Shown here: positions 53,742-63,093 of the stretch, piece by piece
Layout of the letters: every line of letters begins with the position of its first letter
Numbering within the stretch: the stretch's first letter is position 1
Origin: Glaciecola blandensis
Lineage (GTDB): Bacteria > Pseudomonadota > Gammaproteobacteria > Enterobacterales > Alteromonadaceae
Direction of reading: 5' to 3'
DNA: 64,000 bases
NCBI RefSeq assembly: GCF_031846165.1
Contig: NZ_JAVRIE010000002.1
Coordinates: 558,001-622,000, forward strand
Position numbers and translations under genes: made by a program
Notes under the pieces: model-generated
What the model saw: the letters and a program-made list of their open reading frames with translations, nothing else
Told to the model about the DNA's origin: nothing
Databases searched by the model: none

Positions 53742-56561
53742 CTAGTCTGATTCCTCGTCGCGCTCTACAACAATATGGACACCTCGATCGTCTTGCACAA
53801 TGCGCTGGCCTTCCTGCAGCTCAAATTTATTTTCCACCGGAGCGAAAAGCTTTTCTGGGTAGTCTTGAGAAGGAGCGGAACTGCCTTCTTCAGGCACCTC
53901 TGTCGCGTTATTGAAGTGGACTATCTGTTTCCAACAGCGCGTAATGTTGTCGCCCAATACAATCAATAAATCGCCAGGGTGGCAACTATTTAGGGCTGCT
54001 TCTACACCCTCTTCTTCACTAGGAATCACTTCGATTGAATCTTCGTCAACGCCTGCGGCCATCAAGGTACGTTTAATCAACTCAGGCACTTCATCGTGAC
54101 CACGACCTCGACGATCATCATCTGCTTTACACACAAAAGTATCAAAAGTAGAGGCGATACTATTTGCCGCGTCAATAATGTCTTCGTCTCTTCTATCACC
54201 TGGCATTGCCATTACAATGCGGCGCTTTCCTTTTACTTCTAGTCTGGCGGCTAAATCGGTAATCGTTTTGATTGCCGCAGGATTATGAGCGTAATCTAGA
54301 ATAACTTTAAATGGATGCTCATCGAAAATATTTAAGCGACCCGGTGCTTGATAAAAAGACGTGTTGAAAATACGTAAACCTTGGCGAATATCTTCAAGAG
54401 AAGTATCAAAACTGTAGGCCATTGCTGTAGCAAACATGGCGTTCTGCACATTGTGCATTGCTTTGCCTTCTATCGTCGCTGGGATTAAATGCGTCCAAAG
54501 TAGCGGAATATGGGCGCCTTTGTCATAAATAGTGATCATGTCACCGTTTATACCTTTTTCTAGCACAACGGCCATGCCGCCTTGACGGATATGTTCACGA
54601 ACTAAGCCATGACCAGAGTCCACCGTGACATAACAAATCTGTTTGGCTTGGCAGAACTCGGCCATTTGCAAGCAGTGAATGTCATCTGCATTTAGCACGA
54701 CACAATCTTGCGCAACCTCTACAACAACACGTTTAATCTGCGCCAATTGTTCAAGTGTATTAACACCGCGTTGACCAAGGTGATCTGCGGAAATATTTAG
54801 ACAAGCACCGACATTACATGTGCTATAACCCAAGCCTCGCTTTACAATGCCACCTCGAGCGGTTTCCATAATAGCGAAATCAACGCTAGGGTCGCGCAAG
54901 ACTATTTGTGCTGAAGTGGGGCCGGTCATATCGCCTTTCACCGTTAGATGTCCATCGATATAGACACCATCGGTTGAAGTCATACCTGTGGTAAAGCCAG
55001 CGCTTTTCATAATGCTTGCTAGCATGCGTGAAGTTGTCGTTTTACCATTTGTTCCAGTGATACCTGCCACGGGGATACGCGAATCTGTGCCTGCAGGGAA
55101 TAACATGTCCATGACTTTACCAGCCACGTCTCTAGGTTGACCTTCACTGGGTGCAACGTGCATCCTAAAACCTGGAGCAGCATTACATTCACAAATACCG
55201 CCGCCTATTTCTTTATAGGAACGGCTAATATCGTCAGTGAGGAAGTCAACGCCACCAATATCTAAGCCAATGGCGCGAATAGCTCGAATGGCCATGTCTT
55301 TGTTATCCGGGTGCACAATGTCGGTGACATCGATAGCAGTGCCGCCAGTCGATAAGTTAGCCGTTGAGCGTAAAAAGAATACCTGCCCATCTTCTAAGAC
55401 TGTGTCTTTGTTCACACCGCCTTCTTCCATCAGCCTTTCAGCTTGGGTATCGAGTTCTAAACGAGTGAGTACTTTTTCGTGCCCAACACCGCGGCGAGGA
55501 TCTAGGTTGACGATTTCTATGAGTTTTTCAATGCTATCCTTACCATTCCCAACAACATGACCGGGTACACGCTTCGCGACAGCAACCAGTTCATTGTTCA
55601 CAACCAGCATGCGGTGGTCATAGCCTGTTAAATAGCTTTCCACTAAAACTGCGCGACTCGTGCCATGCTTTTGCGCTTCAGCGAATGCCAATTCAACCTG
55701 TTCATCGGTGGTCAAATTGATACTCACGCCACGACCGTGATTTGCATTGAGGGGTTTTAGTACGACGGGATAACCAATGCGCTTTGCTGCTCTAATAGCC
55801 TGACGATCGCTATAAATCATCAATTGTTGCGGTACAGGTAAACCCAAGTCGTTCAGAAGGTTGTGCGTATCTTCTTTATCACATGATATTTCCACTGCGA
55901 TATGTTTTGTTTCGCTAGTGATAGTCGCCTGAATACGTTGCTGGTATTTTCCATGTCCGAACTGTACAAGACTGTAGTTGTTCAAACGCAGCCAAGGTAT
56001 GTCTCTTTGTTCTGCGGCAGCAACCAGCGAAGCAGTGCTTGGCCCAAACTCTTTACGTTGCGCCATTTTAATGAAATCAGTGAGCTCATCTGCAAAATTG
56101 AAGTCTTCTTCAATATCTGCCCCAATTGCTTCTTGTACATTCTTTGGCATCAAATGTGTCAACAGCTTTAAACCAAGTGTGCCAGCTTCAAGGCCCACGT
56201 CACGCTGTTGATATTGATAGACAACGTAATAACAGCCGGGCTTTTCCAAGCTGCGAGTGCGACCAAAGGTTACGTGTGACCCCGCGAGATTCTGCAACTC
56301 GATGGCGACGTGTTCCCAAATGTGGCCGATCCACGTTCCCTCATCTTCTCTCAAGCGGCGTAAAAAACCACCTTCCTCACCATAAGAGCAGCCATGTTGT
56401 TGCAAACTCGGAAGCGCTTTTACCAAACCTTCAATAAAGTCTGTTCCTAGCTTAACGGATGGCCACTTTTCGAGCTCACCTAGGTCAATCTGGTAGCAGA
56501 TAACAGGGAAGTTAGCATAGACATTTGGTCCGACAAAAACACTCTTGTTTAAAATTTTCAC
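53742..56561 (-). CDS. cphA: Cyanophycin synthetase CphA
   Basis: The 939-residue enzyme polymerises aspartate and arginine into cyanophycin. It begins at GTG 56561. The N-domain (1-160) has GHIWEHVAIELQ near 79-90, the His/Glu helix reported as a primer-making site in some CphA proteins. The ATP-grasp domain (about 215-490) adds aspartate. The Mur-ligase domain has P-loop GTNGKTTT (503-510), ARGGIVKRGLG and ISADHLGQRG, and adds arginine. The 60-residue acidic tail is somewhat long. The N-domain, ATP-grasp and Mur-ligase order matches the standard synthetase. cphA' follows after 35 bp. Confidence 0.95.
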   Translation of the reverse strand: MKILNKSVFVGPNVYANFPVICYQIDLGELEKWPSVKLGTDFIEGLVKALPSLQQHGCSYGEEGGFLRRLREDEGTWIGHIWEHVAIELQNLAGSHVTFGRTRSLEKPGCYYVVYQYQQRDVGLEAGTLGLKLLTHLMPKNVQEAIGADIEEDFNFADELTDFIKMAQRKEFGPSTASLVAAAEQRDIPWLRLNNYSLVQFGHGKYQQRIQATITSETKHIAVEISCDKEDTHNLLNDLGLPVPQQLMIYSDRQAIRAAKRIGYPVVLKPLNANHGRGVSINLTTDEQVELAFAEAQKHGTSRAVLVESYLTGYDHRMLVVNNELVAVAKRVPGHVVGNGKDSIEKLIEIVNLDPRRGVGHEKVLTRLELDTQAERLMEEGGVNKDTVLEDGQVFFLRSTANLSTGGTAIDVTDIVHPDNKDMAIRAIRAIGLDIGGVDFLTDDISRSYKEIGGGICECNAAPGFRMHVAPSEGQPRDVAGKVMDMLFPAGTDSRIPVAGITGTNGKTTTSRMLASIMKSAGFTTGMTSTDGVYIDGHLTVKGDMTGPTSAQIVLRDPSVDFAIMETARGGIVKRGLGYSTCNVGACLNISADHLGQRGVNTLEQLAQIKRVVVEVAQDCVVLNADDIHCLQMAEFCQAKQICYVTVDSGHGLVREHIRQGGMAVVLEKGINGDMITIYDKGAHIPLLWTHLIPATIEGKAMHNVQNAMFATAMAYSFDTSLEDIRQGLRIFNTSFYQAPGRLNIFDEHPFKVILDYAHNPAAIKTITDLAARLEVKGKRRIVMAMPGDRRDEDIIDAANSIASTFDTFVCKADDDRRGRGHDEVPELIKRTLMAAGVDEDSIEVIPSEEEGVEAALNSCHPGDLLIVLGDNITRCWKQIVHFNNATEVPEEGSSAPSQDYPEKLFAPVENKFELQEGQRIVQDDRGVHIVVERDEESD

Positions 56562-56647
56562 TGTGACGATTCCCTTTACTCTTCTGATGCCGCTGCGTTT
56601 TTTGATGAAGAAGCATTTGATTTTATTTTTATCAATCTAAACTACAT

Positions 56648-56673
56648 AAAAAAGGTAGCTTACGCTACCTTTT
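56648..56673 (-). terminator. Rho-independent terminator between cphB and cphA
   Basis: AAAAGGTAGC and GCTACCTTTT form a 10-bp stem with loop TTAC. On the minus strand the stem runs directly into six T. It ends the iadA-cphB transcript 51 bp after cphB, so cphA-cphA' needs its own promoter or read-through. Confidence 0.8.
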
Positions 56674-56723
56674 AGAGTTTTTTCTTTATCTACCAAGGGA
56701 TTGCACCATAAAAGTGCTGGCTA

Positions 56724-57542
56724 CTAGCTCACGTAAGCCTTTCGCTCGCTTATATCGAAGCGTCCACCAGAAGCAAGAATGTGAACCTTTAAATTGAGTA
56801 AGGTGAGAGCATCACCAGTGCGAGCTTCTGCCATAGATGAATACTCTATGTCACTGGGATCTACGACAGTAATTGCACCGCTGCCGACTACGGTGAAAAC
56901 ATTGTTGTGGTCAATGAATGCAGCAGTATCTTCATCGAGTCCTACTCCAACTAAGAAGGGATTATAGCTAACAGCAGATAATAGACGGGCTAAACGGTTA
57001 CGTTCATTAAAGTGTTGGTCAACAACAATCGTGTTGATTAAGCCCATTCCTGGGGCCAAGTTTACGCCATCCTCAGTAGGAACAATGCCTGTGCTTCCAC
57101 CGGTGATCATGTGCTGAGAGACAATAGCGGCACCTGCAGAAGTACCTGCGTAGTTAACACCTTTTGCATTCAATTGACGAATACACTTCGCAATTGGAGT
57201 GCCCCCCAAAATGGTAGAAAGCCTTAGTTGATTTCCGCCAGTGACGAAAATACCGGTGCTCTTTTCTAAGGTAGAAACATACTCTTCTTTCTGTGCATCA
57301 CTGCGCTCAGTAATTGGCAAAGAATAGGTTTTCTTCACGCCAATCTCTTCAAAAATCTTTTGATAGCGAGGACCCGTATCATCCAGTTGTGAAGCCGTGG
57401 GTATAATTGTTATCACAGCATCTTTTCCGCCAGATAGCTCAACGAACTTCGCAAGAATTTCTGGGTTGTCTAGTTTTTCTTCAGCACCACCAATAGGAAT
57501 AACGAATCCCCTTTTGGTGCCTTCTATAGTAGGAGAGGGCAT
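56724..57542 (-). CDS. cphB: Cyanophycinase CphB
   Basis: The 272-residue serine peptidase of family S51 cuts cyanophycin to beta-Asp-Arg dipeptides. The catalytic serine is in GTSAGAA (S135), with the VDQHFNERNR segment and GVGLDEDTA also conserved. There is no signal peptide, so it acts in the cytoplasm, as needed to mobilise stored granules. It lies five bases after iadA, forming a degradation operon. Confidence 0.95.
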   Translation of the reverse strand: MPSPTIEGTKRGFVIPIGGAEEKLDNPEILAKFVELSGGKDAVITIIPTASQLDDTGPRYQKIFEEIGVKKTYSLPITERSDAQKEEYVSTLEKSTGIFVTGGNQLRLSTILGGTPIAKCIRQLNAKGVNYAGTSAGAAIVSQHMITGGSTGIVPTEDGVNLAPGMGLINTIVVDQHFNERNRLARLLSAVSYNPFLVGVGLDEDTAAFIDHNNVFTVVGSGAITVVDPSDIEYSSMAEARTGDALTLLNLKVHILASGGRFDISERKAYVS

Positions 57543-57547
57543 AATAT

Positions 57548-58696
57548 TTACTCGAATGTACCTTTAAGGGTTTGTTGGTTGTCTCTAACATGCCAGCGGC
57601 CCATTGCCATGACGTGTTCGATACGTTTTTGTTTGTTTAGAATGATGAGGTCGGCATCTGCGCCTACTTCAATTCGTCCTTTTTGATGGAAGTTCATTAA
57701 TTTTGCAACGTTCAAAGTAAAGAAAGGCAGAAAGTCCTCTATCTTTTGGCCGTCGTCTATCAGCTCGTAAAAAATGTCCGTCATTGACTGTGAATCGGCA
57801 AAGTCCATTTTGCGTAAACTGCCATCACAATTAAAATCAGGTAAGCAACCACCGCCATCCGAACTAATCGTCAATTTATCTTGGGGTAAATCTTGCTGCA
57901 TGTATCGGAGTAAGGCTTCACCTGGCTCAAATCCCACCTTGCCAGTCTCAAACGCAGTAACATCAACCCAACATCCTCTTTTTGCAAGCTCACACGCTTC
58001 TTCAAATAGAAAGCGTTGGCGATTAATATGTGTCGGGTTGTAAGTTCTTGCGGGTATTTCAGCTGTGTCCAATGCTTGTCGAATGAGTTCTAGGCCACGT
58101 TTCCCATCACCAAGGTGCAAGTGCAACATTCCGGCTTTTCCTGTCATCAAGCGTGCGACGTGGGCTTCGGAAGCAATTTTCAATAATTCATTTAAAGTGG
58201 GTTGGCTAGAACGATGGTCGCTGATTGCCAGCTCACCAACACCAATAACAGGTTCTATAAACACAATATCGGTTTTCACCGAACCTGTTAGTGTCGTCGG
58301 TGGTAAATGATAACCGCCAGTGTAACAGTAGGCTGAAAAGCCTTCTTCACGCAACGCATACACTTGGGCTACTAACGATTCAGTGCTGCGGGTTGTATCG
58401 TCTGTGCCGAGTAAACCCACCGCTGTCGTCACTCCAGCGCGCGTAAATTTGCTCAAAGGTACCGGTGGAACGCGAGTTGAAAAACCTGCTTCACCACCGC
58501 CACCGGTGATATGAGTATGACCATCCACAAACCCAGGTAATAACTCACAGCCATTAGCATCAAGTACTTCATGTTCTATATTCAGCTCAGGTAGCGTGTC
58601 ACCCATATAAACAATCTTGTTTTCAGCGATCACAATATGTTGTAAACCTAGGGACGAAGGCGAATAGACATTGGCATTTTTGATGATAGTGATCAC
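57548..58696 (-). CDS. iadA: Isoaspartyl dipeptidase IadA
   Basis: The 382-residue amidohydrolase splits beta-aspartyl dipeptides, here beta-Asp-Arg to aspartate and arginine. Metal-site residues include H60-T-H62 in GFVDGHTHITGGGGEAG and E69, with the same spacing as the E. coli enzyme (H68, H70, E77). It begins at GTG 58696. It is the first gene of the iadA-cphB operon and completes cyanophycin breakdown. Confidence 0.94.
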   Translation of the reverse strand: MITIIKNANVYSPSSLGLQHIVIAENKIVYMGDTLPELNIEHEVLDANGCELLPGFVDGHTHITGGGGEAGFSTRVPPVPLSKFTRAGVTTAVGLLGTDDTTRSTESLVAQVYALREEGFSAYCYTGGYHLPPTTLTGSVKTDIVFIEPVIGVGELAISDHRSSQPTLNELLKIASEAHVARLMTGKAGMLHLHLGDGKRGLELIRQALDTAEIPARTYNPTHINRQRFLFEEACELAKRGCWVDVTAFETGKVGFEPGEALLRYMQQDLPQDKLTISSDGGGCLPDFNCDGSLRKMDFADSQSMTDIFYELIDDGQKIEDFLPFFTLNVAKLMNFHQKGRIEVGADADLIILNKQKRIEHVMAMGRWHVRDNQQTLKGTFE

Positions 58697-58785
58697 TGTA
58701 TATTGGCTCTGTTTATTGTGATTAGCTGGTTGGTCGCATTCTACTGTTTATAACAATAAAAACACATCATTGTTTTAGATAGAGC

Positions 58786-58818
58786 AAAAAAAAAGACCGT
58801 CTAAGGTCTTTTTTTTTG
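58786..58818 (-). terminator. Bidirectional rho-independent terminator after typA
   Basis: AAAAGACC and GGTCTTTT form the stem, with loop GTCTAA. Runs of A before and T after make it active in both directions. It follows typA by 15 bp on the minus strand. Confidence 0.85.
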
Positions 58819-58832
58819 AGGTGAAGTCAGCC

Positions 58833-60662
58833 TTAGTCTTTCTTGGGACGACTAGCACGCTTACGTTCGTTTTCAGTCAATAGCTTCTTACGAATACGAA
58901 CTGACTGCGGTGTTACTTCAACAAGTTCGTCATCATCGATGAATTCAAGCGCTTGCTCAAGTGTGTAAATGATTGGTGGAACTAAGGTTTGTGCTTCATC
59001 GGTGCCAGATGCACGAACGTTAGTTAGTTGCTTACCTTTAAGCGCGTTAACAGTAAGGTCGTTGTCACGACTGTGAATACCAATCACCATACCTTCGTAA
59101 ACTTCAATACCATGGCCAATAAACAAGCGACCACGTTCTTGCAGGTTAAATAATGCGTTAGTTAGTGCTTTACCTGTTGCGTTAGCAATCAATACACCGT
59201 TCTTACGTTGACCAATATTGCCACCTTTGTGCGGACCGTAATGATCAAATGTATGATACAACAATCCAGACCCAGACGTCATGGTCATGAAGTCTGTTTG
59301 GAAGCCAATCAAACCGCGACTTGGGATAATAAAGTCGATTCTTACACGGCCTTTACCATCTGGAGACATGTTGGTCATTTCTGCTTTACGCAAACCAAGC
59401 TGTTCCATCATAGCGCCTTGATGTGGCTCTTCTACGTCAACCGTTAGGGTTTCGTATGGTTCCATCAATTGGCCATTCTCTTCTTTTAAGATAACTTCTG
59501 GGCGAGATACTGCCAATTCGTATCCTTCACGGCGCATGTTCTCGATAAGAATACCTAAGTGAAGTTCGCCACGACCTGAAACGCGGAACTTGTCCGGATC
59601 TTCCATTTCTTCAACACGCAAAGCTACGTTATGAACCAATTCGTTTTGAAGACGCTCTAGGATGTTACGTGAAGTAACATACTTGCCTTCTTTACCTGCG
59701 AAAGGAGAGGTGTTGACTTGGAAAGTCATGGTGACTGTTGGTTCATCAACTGACAATGGAGGAAGTGCTTCAACTTCGTTGACATCACAAATGGTGTCAG
59801 AAATCTTAAGCTCACCTAAACCTGTTATCGCGATGATGTCACCTGCTGCTGCAGAATCAACGTCATGACGGTCAAGACCAAGATACCCTAATACTTTACC
59901 TACTTTTCCATTACGCTTTTCACCAGCAGCGTTAACGATAGTGACTTGTTGATTCACTTTAACAGTACCACGCGTGATGCGGCCGACACCGATAACACCA
60001 ACGTAAGAGTTATAGTCAAGCTGAGAAATCTGCATTTGGAAACCGCCATTTGGATCAGCGTCTGGTGCAGCAACTTGGTCAACAATAGCTTGGAACAATG
60101 GTGTCATGTCATCGCTTGGCGTGTCTGCATCCAAAGATGCCCAGCCGTTAAGCGCTGAAGCGTAAACGACATTGAAGTCTAATTGGTCGTCGGTAGCACC
60201 TAAGTTATCGAACAGATCGAAAACTTGGTCAATTACCCAGTCTGGACGAGCGCCTGGCTTATCAATTTTGTTAACAACAACGATTGGCTTAAGGCCTTGA
60301 GCAAATGCTTTTTGCGTCACGAAACGCGTTTGTGGCATTGGCCCTTCTTGTGCATCAACCAAAAGCAATACTGAGTCAGCCATTGACATAACACGCTCAA
60401 CTTCACCTCCGAAATCGGCGTGCCCAGGAGTATCAACGATATTGATTCTGTACTCGTTCCAGTTGATAGCTGTGTTTTTGGCTAAGATCGTAATACCACG
60501 TTCTTTTTCGATATCGTTCGAATCCATTACACGTTCTTCGGCTTCGCCGCGGCTTTCCAATGTGCCTGATTGTTGAAGAAGTTTGTCAACTAGGGTTGTT
60601 TTACCGTGGTCGACGTGCGCTATGATTGCTATGTTGCGCAAATTTGCAATGGATGAAGACAT
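58833..60662 (-). CDS. typA: Ribosome-binding GTPase TypA/BipA
   Basis: The 609-residue translational GTPase has the P-loop AHVDHGKT (15-22), DTPGHADFGGEVERV, and NKIDKPGARPDWV. It is full length for the family (about 605-610) and ends in a basic tail. It aids 50S ribosome assembly and stress or cold growth. It is read from ATG 60662. glnA lies some 2.4 kb away divergently, with the YceI operon between, whereas typA and glnA are adjacent in E. coli-type genomes. Confidence 0.97.
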   Translation of the reverse strand: MSSSIANLRNIAIIAHVDHGKTTLVDKLLQQSGTLESRGEAEERVMDSNDIEKERGITILAKNTAINWNEYRINIVDTPGHADFGGEVERVMSMADSVLLLVDAQEGPMPQTRFVTQKAFAQGLKPIVVVNKIDKPGARPDWVIDQVFDLFDNLGATDDQLDFNVVYASALNGWASLDADTPSDDMTPLFQAIVDQVAAPDADPNGGFQMQISQLDYNSYVGVIGVGRITRGTVKVNQQVTIVNAAGEKRNGKVGKVLGYLGLDRHDVDSAAAGDIIAITGLGELKISDTICDVNEVEALPPLSVDEPTVTMTFQVNTSPFAGKEGKYVTSRNILERLQNELVHNVALRVEEMEDPDKFRVSGRGELHLGILIENMRREGYELAVSRPEVILKEENGQLMEPYETLTVDVEEPHQGAMMEQLGLRKAEMTNMSPDGKGRVRIDFIIPSRGLIGFQTDFMTMTSGSGLLYHTFDHYGPHKGGNIGQRKNGVLIANATGKALTNALFNLQERGRLFIGHGIEVYEGMVIGIHSRDNDLTVNALKGKQLTNVRASGTDEAQTLVPPIIYTLEQALEFIDDDELVEVTPQSVRIRKKLLTENERKRASRPKKD

Positions 60663-60814
60663 GTTTTACTCTCAAAAAATATAATACGCAGGGAAAAATC
60701 ACCCTAGGATTGTTGGGCGCGGATTGTACAGAGTTATTGTTCAATTAGCGAATAACTTTATCGTTTTCGGCGTAAAAATCACAAATTGTTCATAAAGAGC
60801 AGAGAAATAGGCTG

Positions 60815-61375
60815 CTAGTTTACGTTAAGTAGCATATTCATTTTAATTATTTGGCTCACCCACTCAGCGTCTGGGTCTGAGTCCATGCCAATTTTGTACT
60901 TGAGTCTGTCAATGTCGAAACTTGCTTCAAGTTTATCACCTTTGCTAATGAGCACAAAAGATACAGGGTGGGTAAGGCCTCGTAGGCTCAGGTCACCACT
61001 CACCTCATAATTATCGCCTTTTTTCTCAATCTTCGTACTGACAAATTTTCCTTTGGGGTGGTTCTCAACATCAAACCAATCACCCTCTGGTAGGGTATTG
61101 TCATAAGTTGAGTCGCCGGTTTTTGCTGAGCGCAAATCGAAGTCCGCTCGTATTGATGGGGCGTCATTTGGCGGTAAGACTAACTTGGCTGACCATTTTT
61201 CGAAAATACCCTCAAATTTCATTCCGGCATGTTCACCAGCGAATCTCACAGTGCTATTGCTGTTATCTACGTTAAGTGGCTCATCAGCATTTACCTGTAG
61301 ACTTAGAAATACTAAAGCCACTGCCCAAATGAGTCCGATTTTGGCATTGTTGAAGGTGAGTCTAAGTTTATTCAT
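60815..61375 (-). CDS. YceI family lipocalin-like periplasmic protein
   Basis: The 186-residue protein has a signal peptide (LIWAVALVFLSLQVNADE) and a YceI beta-barrel (VDNSNSTVRFAGEHAG near residue 38, and EVSGDLSLRGLTHPVSF). YceI proteins bind long isoprenoid or fatty chains such as ubiquinone precursors. It overlaps the cytochrome b561 gene by eight bases and is last in a three-gene operon. Confidence 0.92.
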   Translation of the reverse strand: MNKLRLTFNNAKIGLIWAVALVFLSLQVNADEPLNVDNSNSTVRFAGEHAGMKFEGIFEKWSAKLVLPPNDAPSIRADFDLRSAKTGDSTYDNTLPEGDWFDVENHPKGKFVSTKIEKKGDNYEVSGDLSLRGLTHPVSFVLISKGDKLEASFDIDRLKYKIGMDSDPDAEWVSQIIKMNMLLNVN

Positions 61376-61967
61376 TGCTATTTTTTCCTTGCTTTTTAGC
61401 TTCTGTATTTGCAGTCCACCACATTCTGCTCAGTAAATTCACGCGATGCCGACGCTTGTGCCAAATGACAGCGGCAATATGCCCGACAACCAGTACACTC
61501 ATCACAATAGCATTTATCCAATGTGTATAGTTAGCCACGGTTTCCACTGTTTTATTGCGAGCAATACCTGGGATATGAGGCCACTTTATCCAATCAACAA
61601 ATACAAAGGTAGGTAGACCGAAAGGGCTCGCTGACACCATCACCCATCCCGATAGCGGCATGACAACTAATACACAATATAGACCAATATGGCCGAGTTT
61701 GGCTTTCTGTATATCATTCTGATTAAATTCTGTTGGCTCTGCAGGCGCTTTGATAAAGATTTTAACGCCAACACGCAGCAAAATGGCCCATAGCATAATA
61801 ACGCCTGCGGCCTTGTGTATTTGAAATAGTTTATACTGATCAGCTTTGCTGATATCGGCATAAACCATATATAAACCGCTGGCGAACATGAAAAGTAAGC
61901 CCAAGGCGATGCTCCAGTGCAACATAATGCTTAGGCTATGGTAGCGGTTTTTAGGTGCTGATGGCAT
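61368..61967 (-). CDS. Cytochrome b561
   Basis: From ATG 61967, after AGGA eight bases away, the protein has 199 residues; a longer in-frame start at 62009 would overlap the upstream YceI gene. Four membrane helices carry haem-ligand histidines in MLHWSIAL, FQIHKAAG, YTHWINAI and VVGHIAAV. It is a b-type cytochrome that passes electrons across the inner membrane, in a context with two YceI proteins that suggests quinone-linked chemistry. Confidence 0.92.
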   Translation of the reverse strand: MPSAPKNRYHSLSIMLHWSIALGLLFMFASGLYMVYADISKADQYKLFQIHKAAGVIMLWAILLRVGVKIFIKAPAEPTEFNQNDIQKAKLGHIGLYCVLVVMPLSGWVMVSASPFGLPTFVFVDWIKWPHIPGIARNKTVETVANYTHWINAIVMSVLVVGHIAAVIWHKRRHRVNLLSRMWWTANTEAKKQGKNSNE

Positions 61968-61977
61968 TGCTGTTATC

Positions 61978-62610
61978 CTAGTCGTCTGATTTAACAAACT
62001 CACCTTCAATCATCACCTCAACGTCATCGCCAATACTCGGTACGTATTTACTCATTCCCCATTCTGAACGTTTTATCACCGTACTTGCTGAAAATCCCAT
62101 GGTTGGCTTTCCACTGAATGGCTGGCGCAGCATTGCACCGTTAAACGTAACGTCTAACTCGACAGGTTTTACCACTCCTAAAAAGCTCAGCTCTCCCGTC
62201 ATTATTGCGCTGGTATCATTGGTCATTTTGATTGAACTTGAAGAAAACGTTATAGACGCGAATTCACCTGCATTGAACCAGCCTTTTTCTGTTGCTAGTA
62301 CTTTGTCGAAGTCTTTTTCGTCAGCCTTAGGGTAGGCCGTTTGAATAGACATCGGGTTTATTGTTGCTGTCACTTTTGATTTGCTAATATCACTGGGGTC
62401 AAAATCGATATTGGCATCGAAGTCAGCAAAACGAGCAACGTAGTCAGATAAACCAAGGTGAGACACCTTCCAAACAACTGAAGCATGCGTTAGATCAACG
62501 GCGTAGTTTCCTTCTGGCATGTCGTTGAACGGGCTTTTTGCGAAAACCCATGAGATACATCCGACTAAACTCAAGCTAATGGCGAGCGTGGCGATTTTTA
62601 TAAATTTCAT
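61978..62610 (-). CDS. YceI family protein, possible lipoprotein
   Basis: The 210-residue protein has a signal with LVGC (C18), which fits a lipobox, although a plain cleavage at VFA-K is also possible. The YceI part shows AVDLTHASVVWKVSHLGLSDY and GELSFLGVVKPVELDVTFNG. It is first in the YceI, cytochrome b561, YceI operon. The ribosome site region is A+T-rich. Divergent from glnA. Confidence 0.92.
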   Translation of the reverse strand: MKFIKIATLAISLSLVGCISWVFAKSPFNDMPEGNYAVDLTHASVVWKVSHLGLSDYVARFADFDANIDFDPSDISKSKVTATINPMSIQTAYPKADEKDFDKVLATEKGWFNAGEFASITFSSSSIKMTNDTSAIMTGELSFLGVVKPVELDVTFNGAMLRQPFSGKPTMGFSASTVIKRSEWGMSKYVPSIGDDVEVMIEGEFVKSDD

Positions 62611-62820
62611 ATTATTCCCTTTTAATTTTTATAAGAAGTGTCACACAAAAAAACAACGCTTCTACATGATAATAGTTTATGACTTCCTATCATATATTCA
62701 TGATACTGTCATAACATAGATAAATCACATACGTTAAGATGCCGTGAATAGACCTATGATTTTTTGTATTTGTCACAGTCGTCTGACTTTTGTGGCTAAT
62801 ACACAATCTACAGAATTGGC

Positions 62821-62858
62821 TGCACCAACATGATCCAATGGTGCGCCACGATAGTGCA
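62821..62858 (+). promoter_or_regulatory. Tandem NtrC-binding sites
   Basis: TGCACCAACATGATCCA (62821-62837) and TGCGCCACGATAGTGCA (62842-62858) each match TGCACCA-N3-TGGTGCA at 12 of 14 positions. Centres are 21 bp apart, two helical turns, as in known NtrC enhancers. They lie about 100-120 bp upstream of the expected transcription start. Confidence 0.75.
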
Positions 62859-62931
62859 CTGCTGAGGATGCTGAATCAGTAACGATCGTATGCAGGTCAG
62901 TGTTTTCAGGCCTATTTATTTGATTGCTAAG

Positions 62932-62947
62932 TGGCATGATTATCGCT
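62932..62947 (+). promoter_or_regulatory. Sigma-54 (-24/-12) promoter of glnA
   Basis: TGGCATGATTATCGCT matches the TGGCACG-N4-TTGCW form, with GG and GC 12 bp apart as required. The expected start of transcription is near 62958. Confidence 0.75.
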
Positions 62948-63093
62948 TATAGTCATTAACCGCTGTTTTGTACGATTATTATTCTGTAAACAAGTTCCTT
63001 ACACGAGCGAACCGTTTTAACTAAGGTATCTACGAAAGCGTTTTAAGATTTGTGCTTTGATAGTACAAGGACATTCACACATTGGAGGACATT

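Larger units (their letters stand above)
62611..63093 (+). promoter_or_regulatory. glnA regulatory region (483 bp)
   Basis: This gap holds no gene. It carries two NtrC-like boxes, a sigma-54 promoter and the glnA ribosome site GGAGG at 63084-63088. The left 150 bp are A+T-rich and probably hold the promoter of the YceI operon. Confidence 0.7.
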
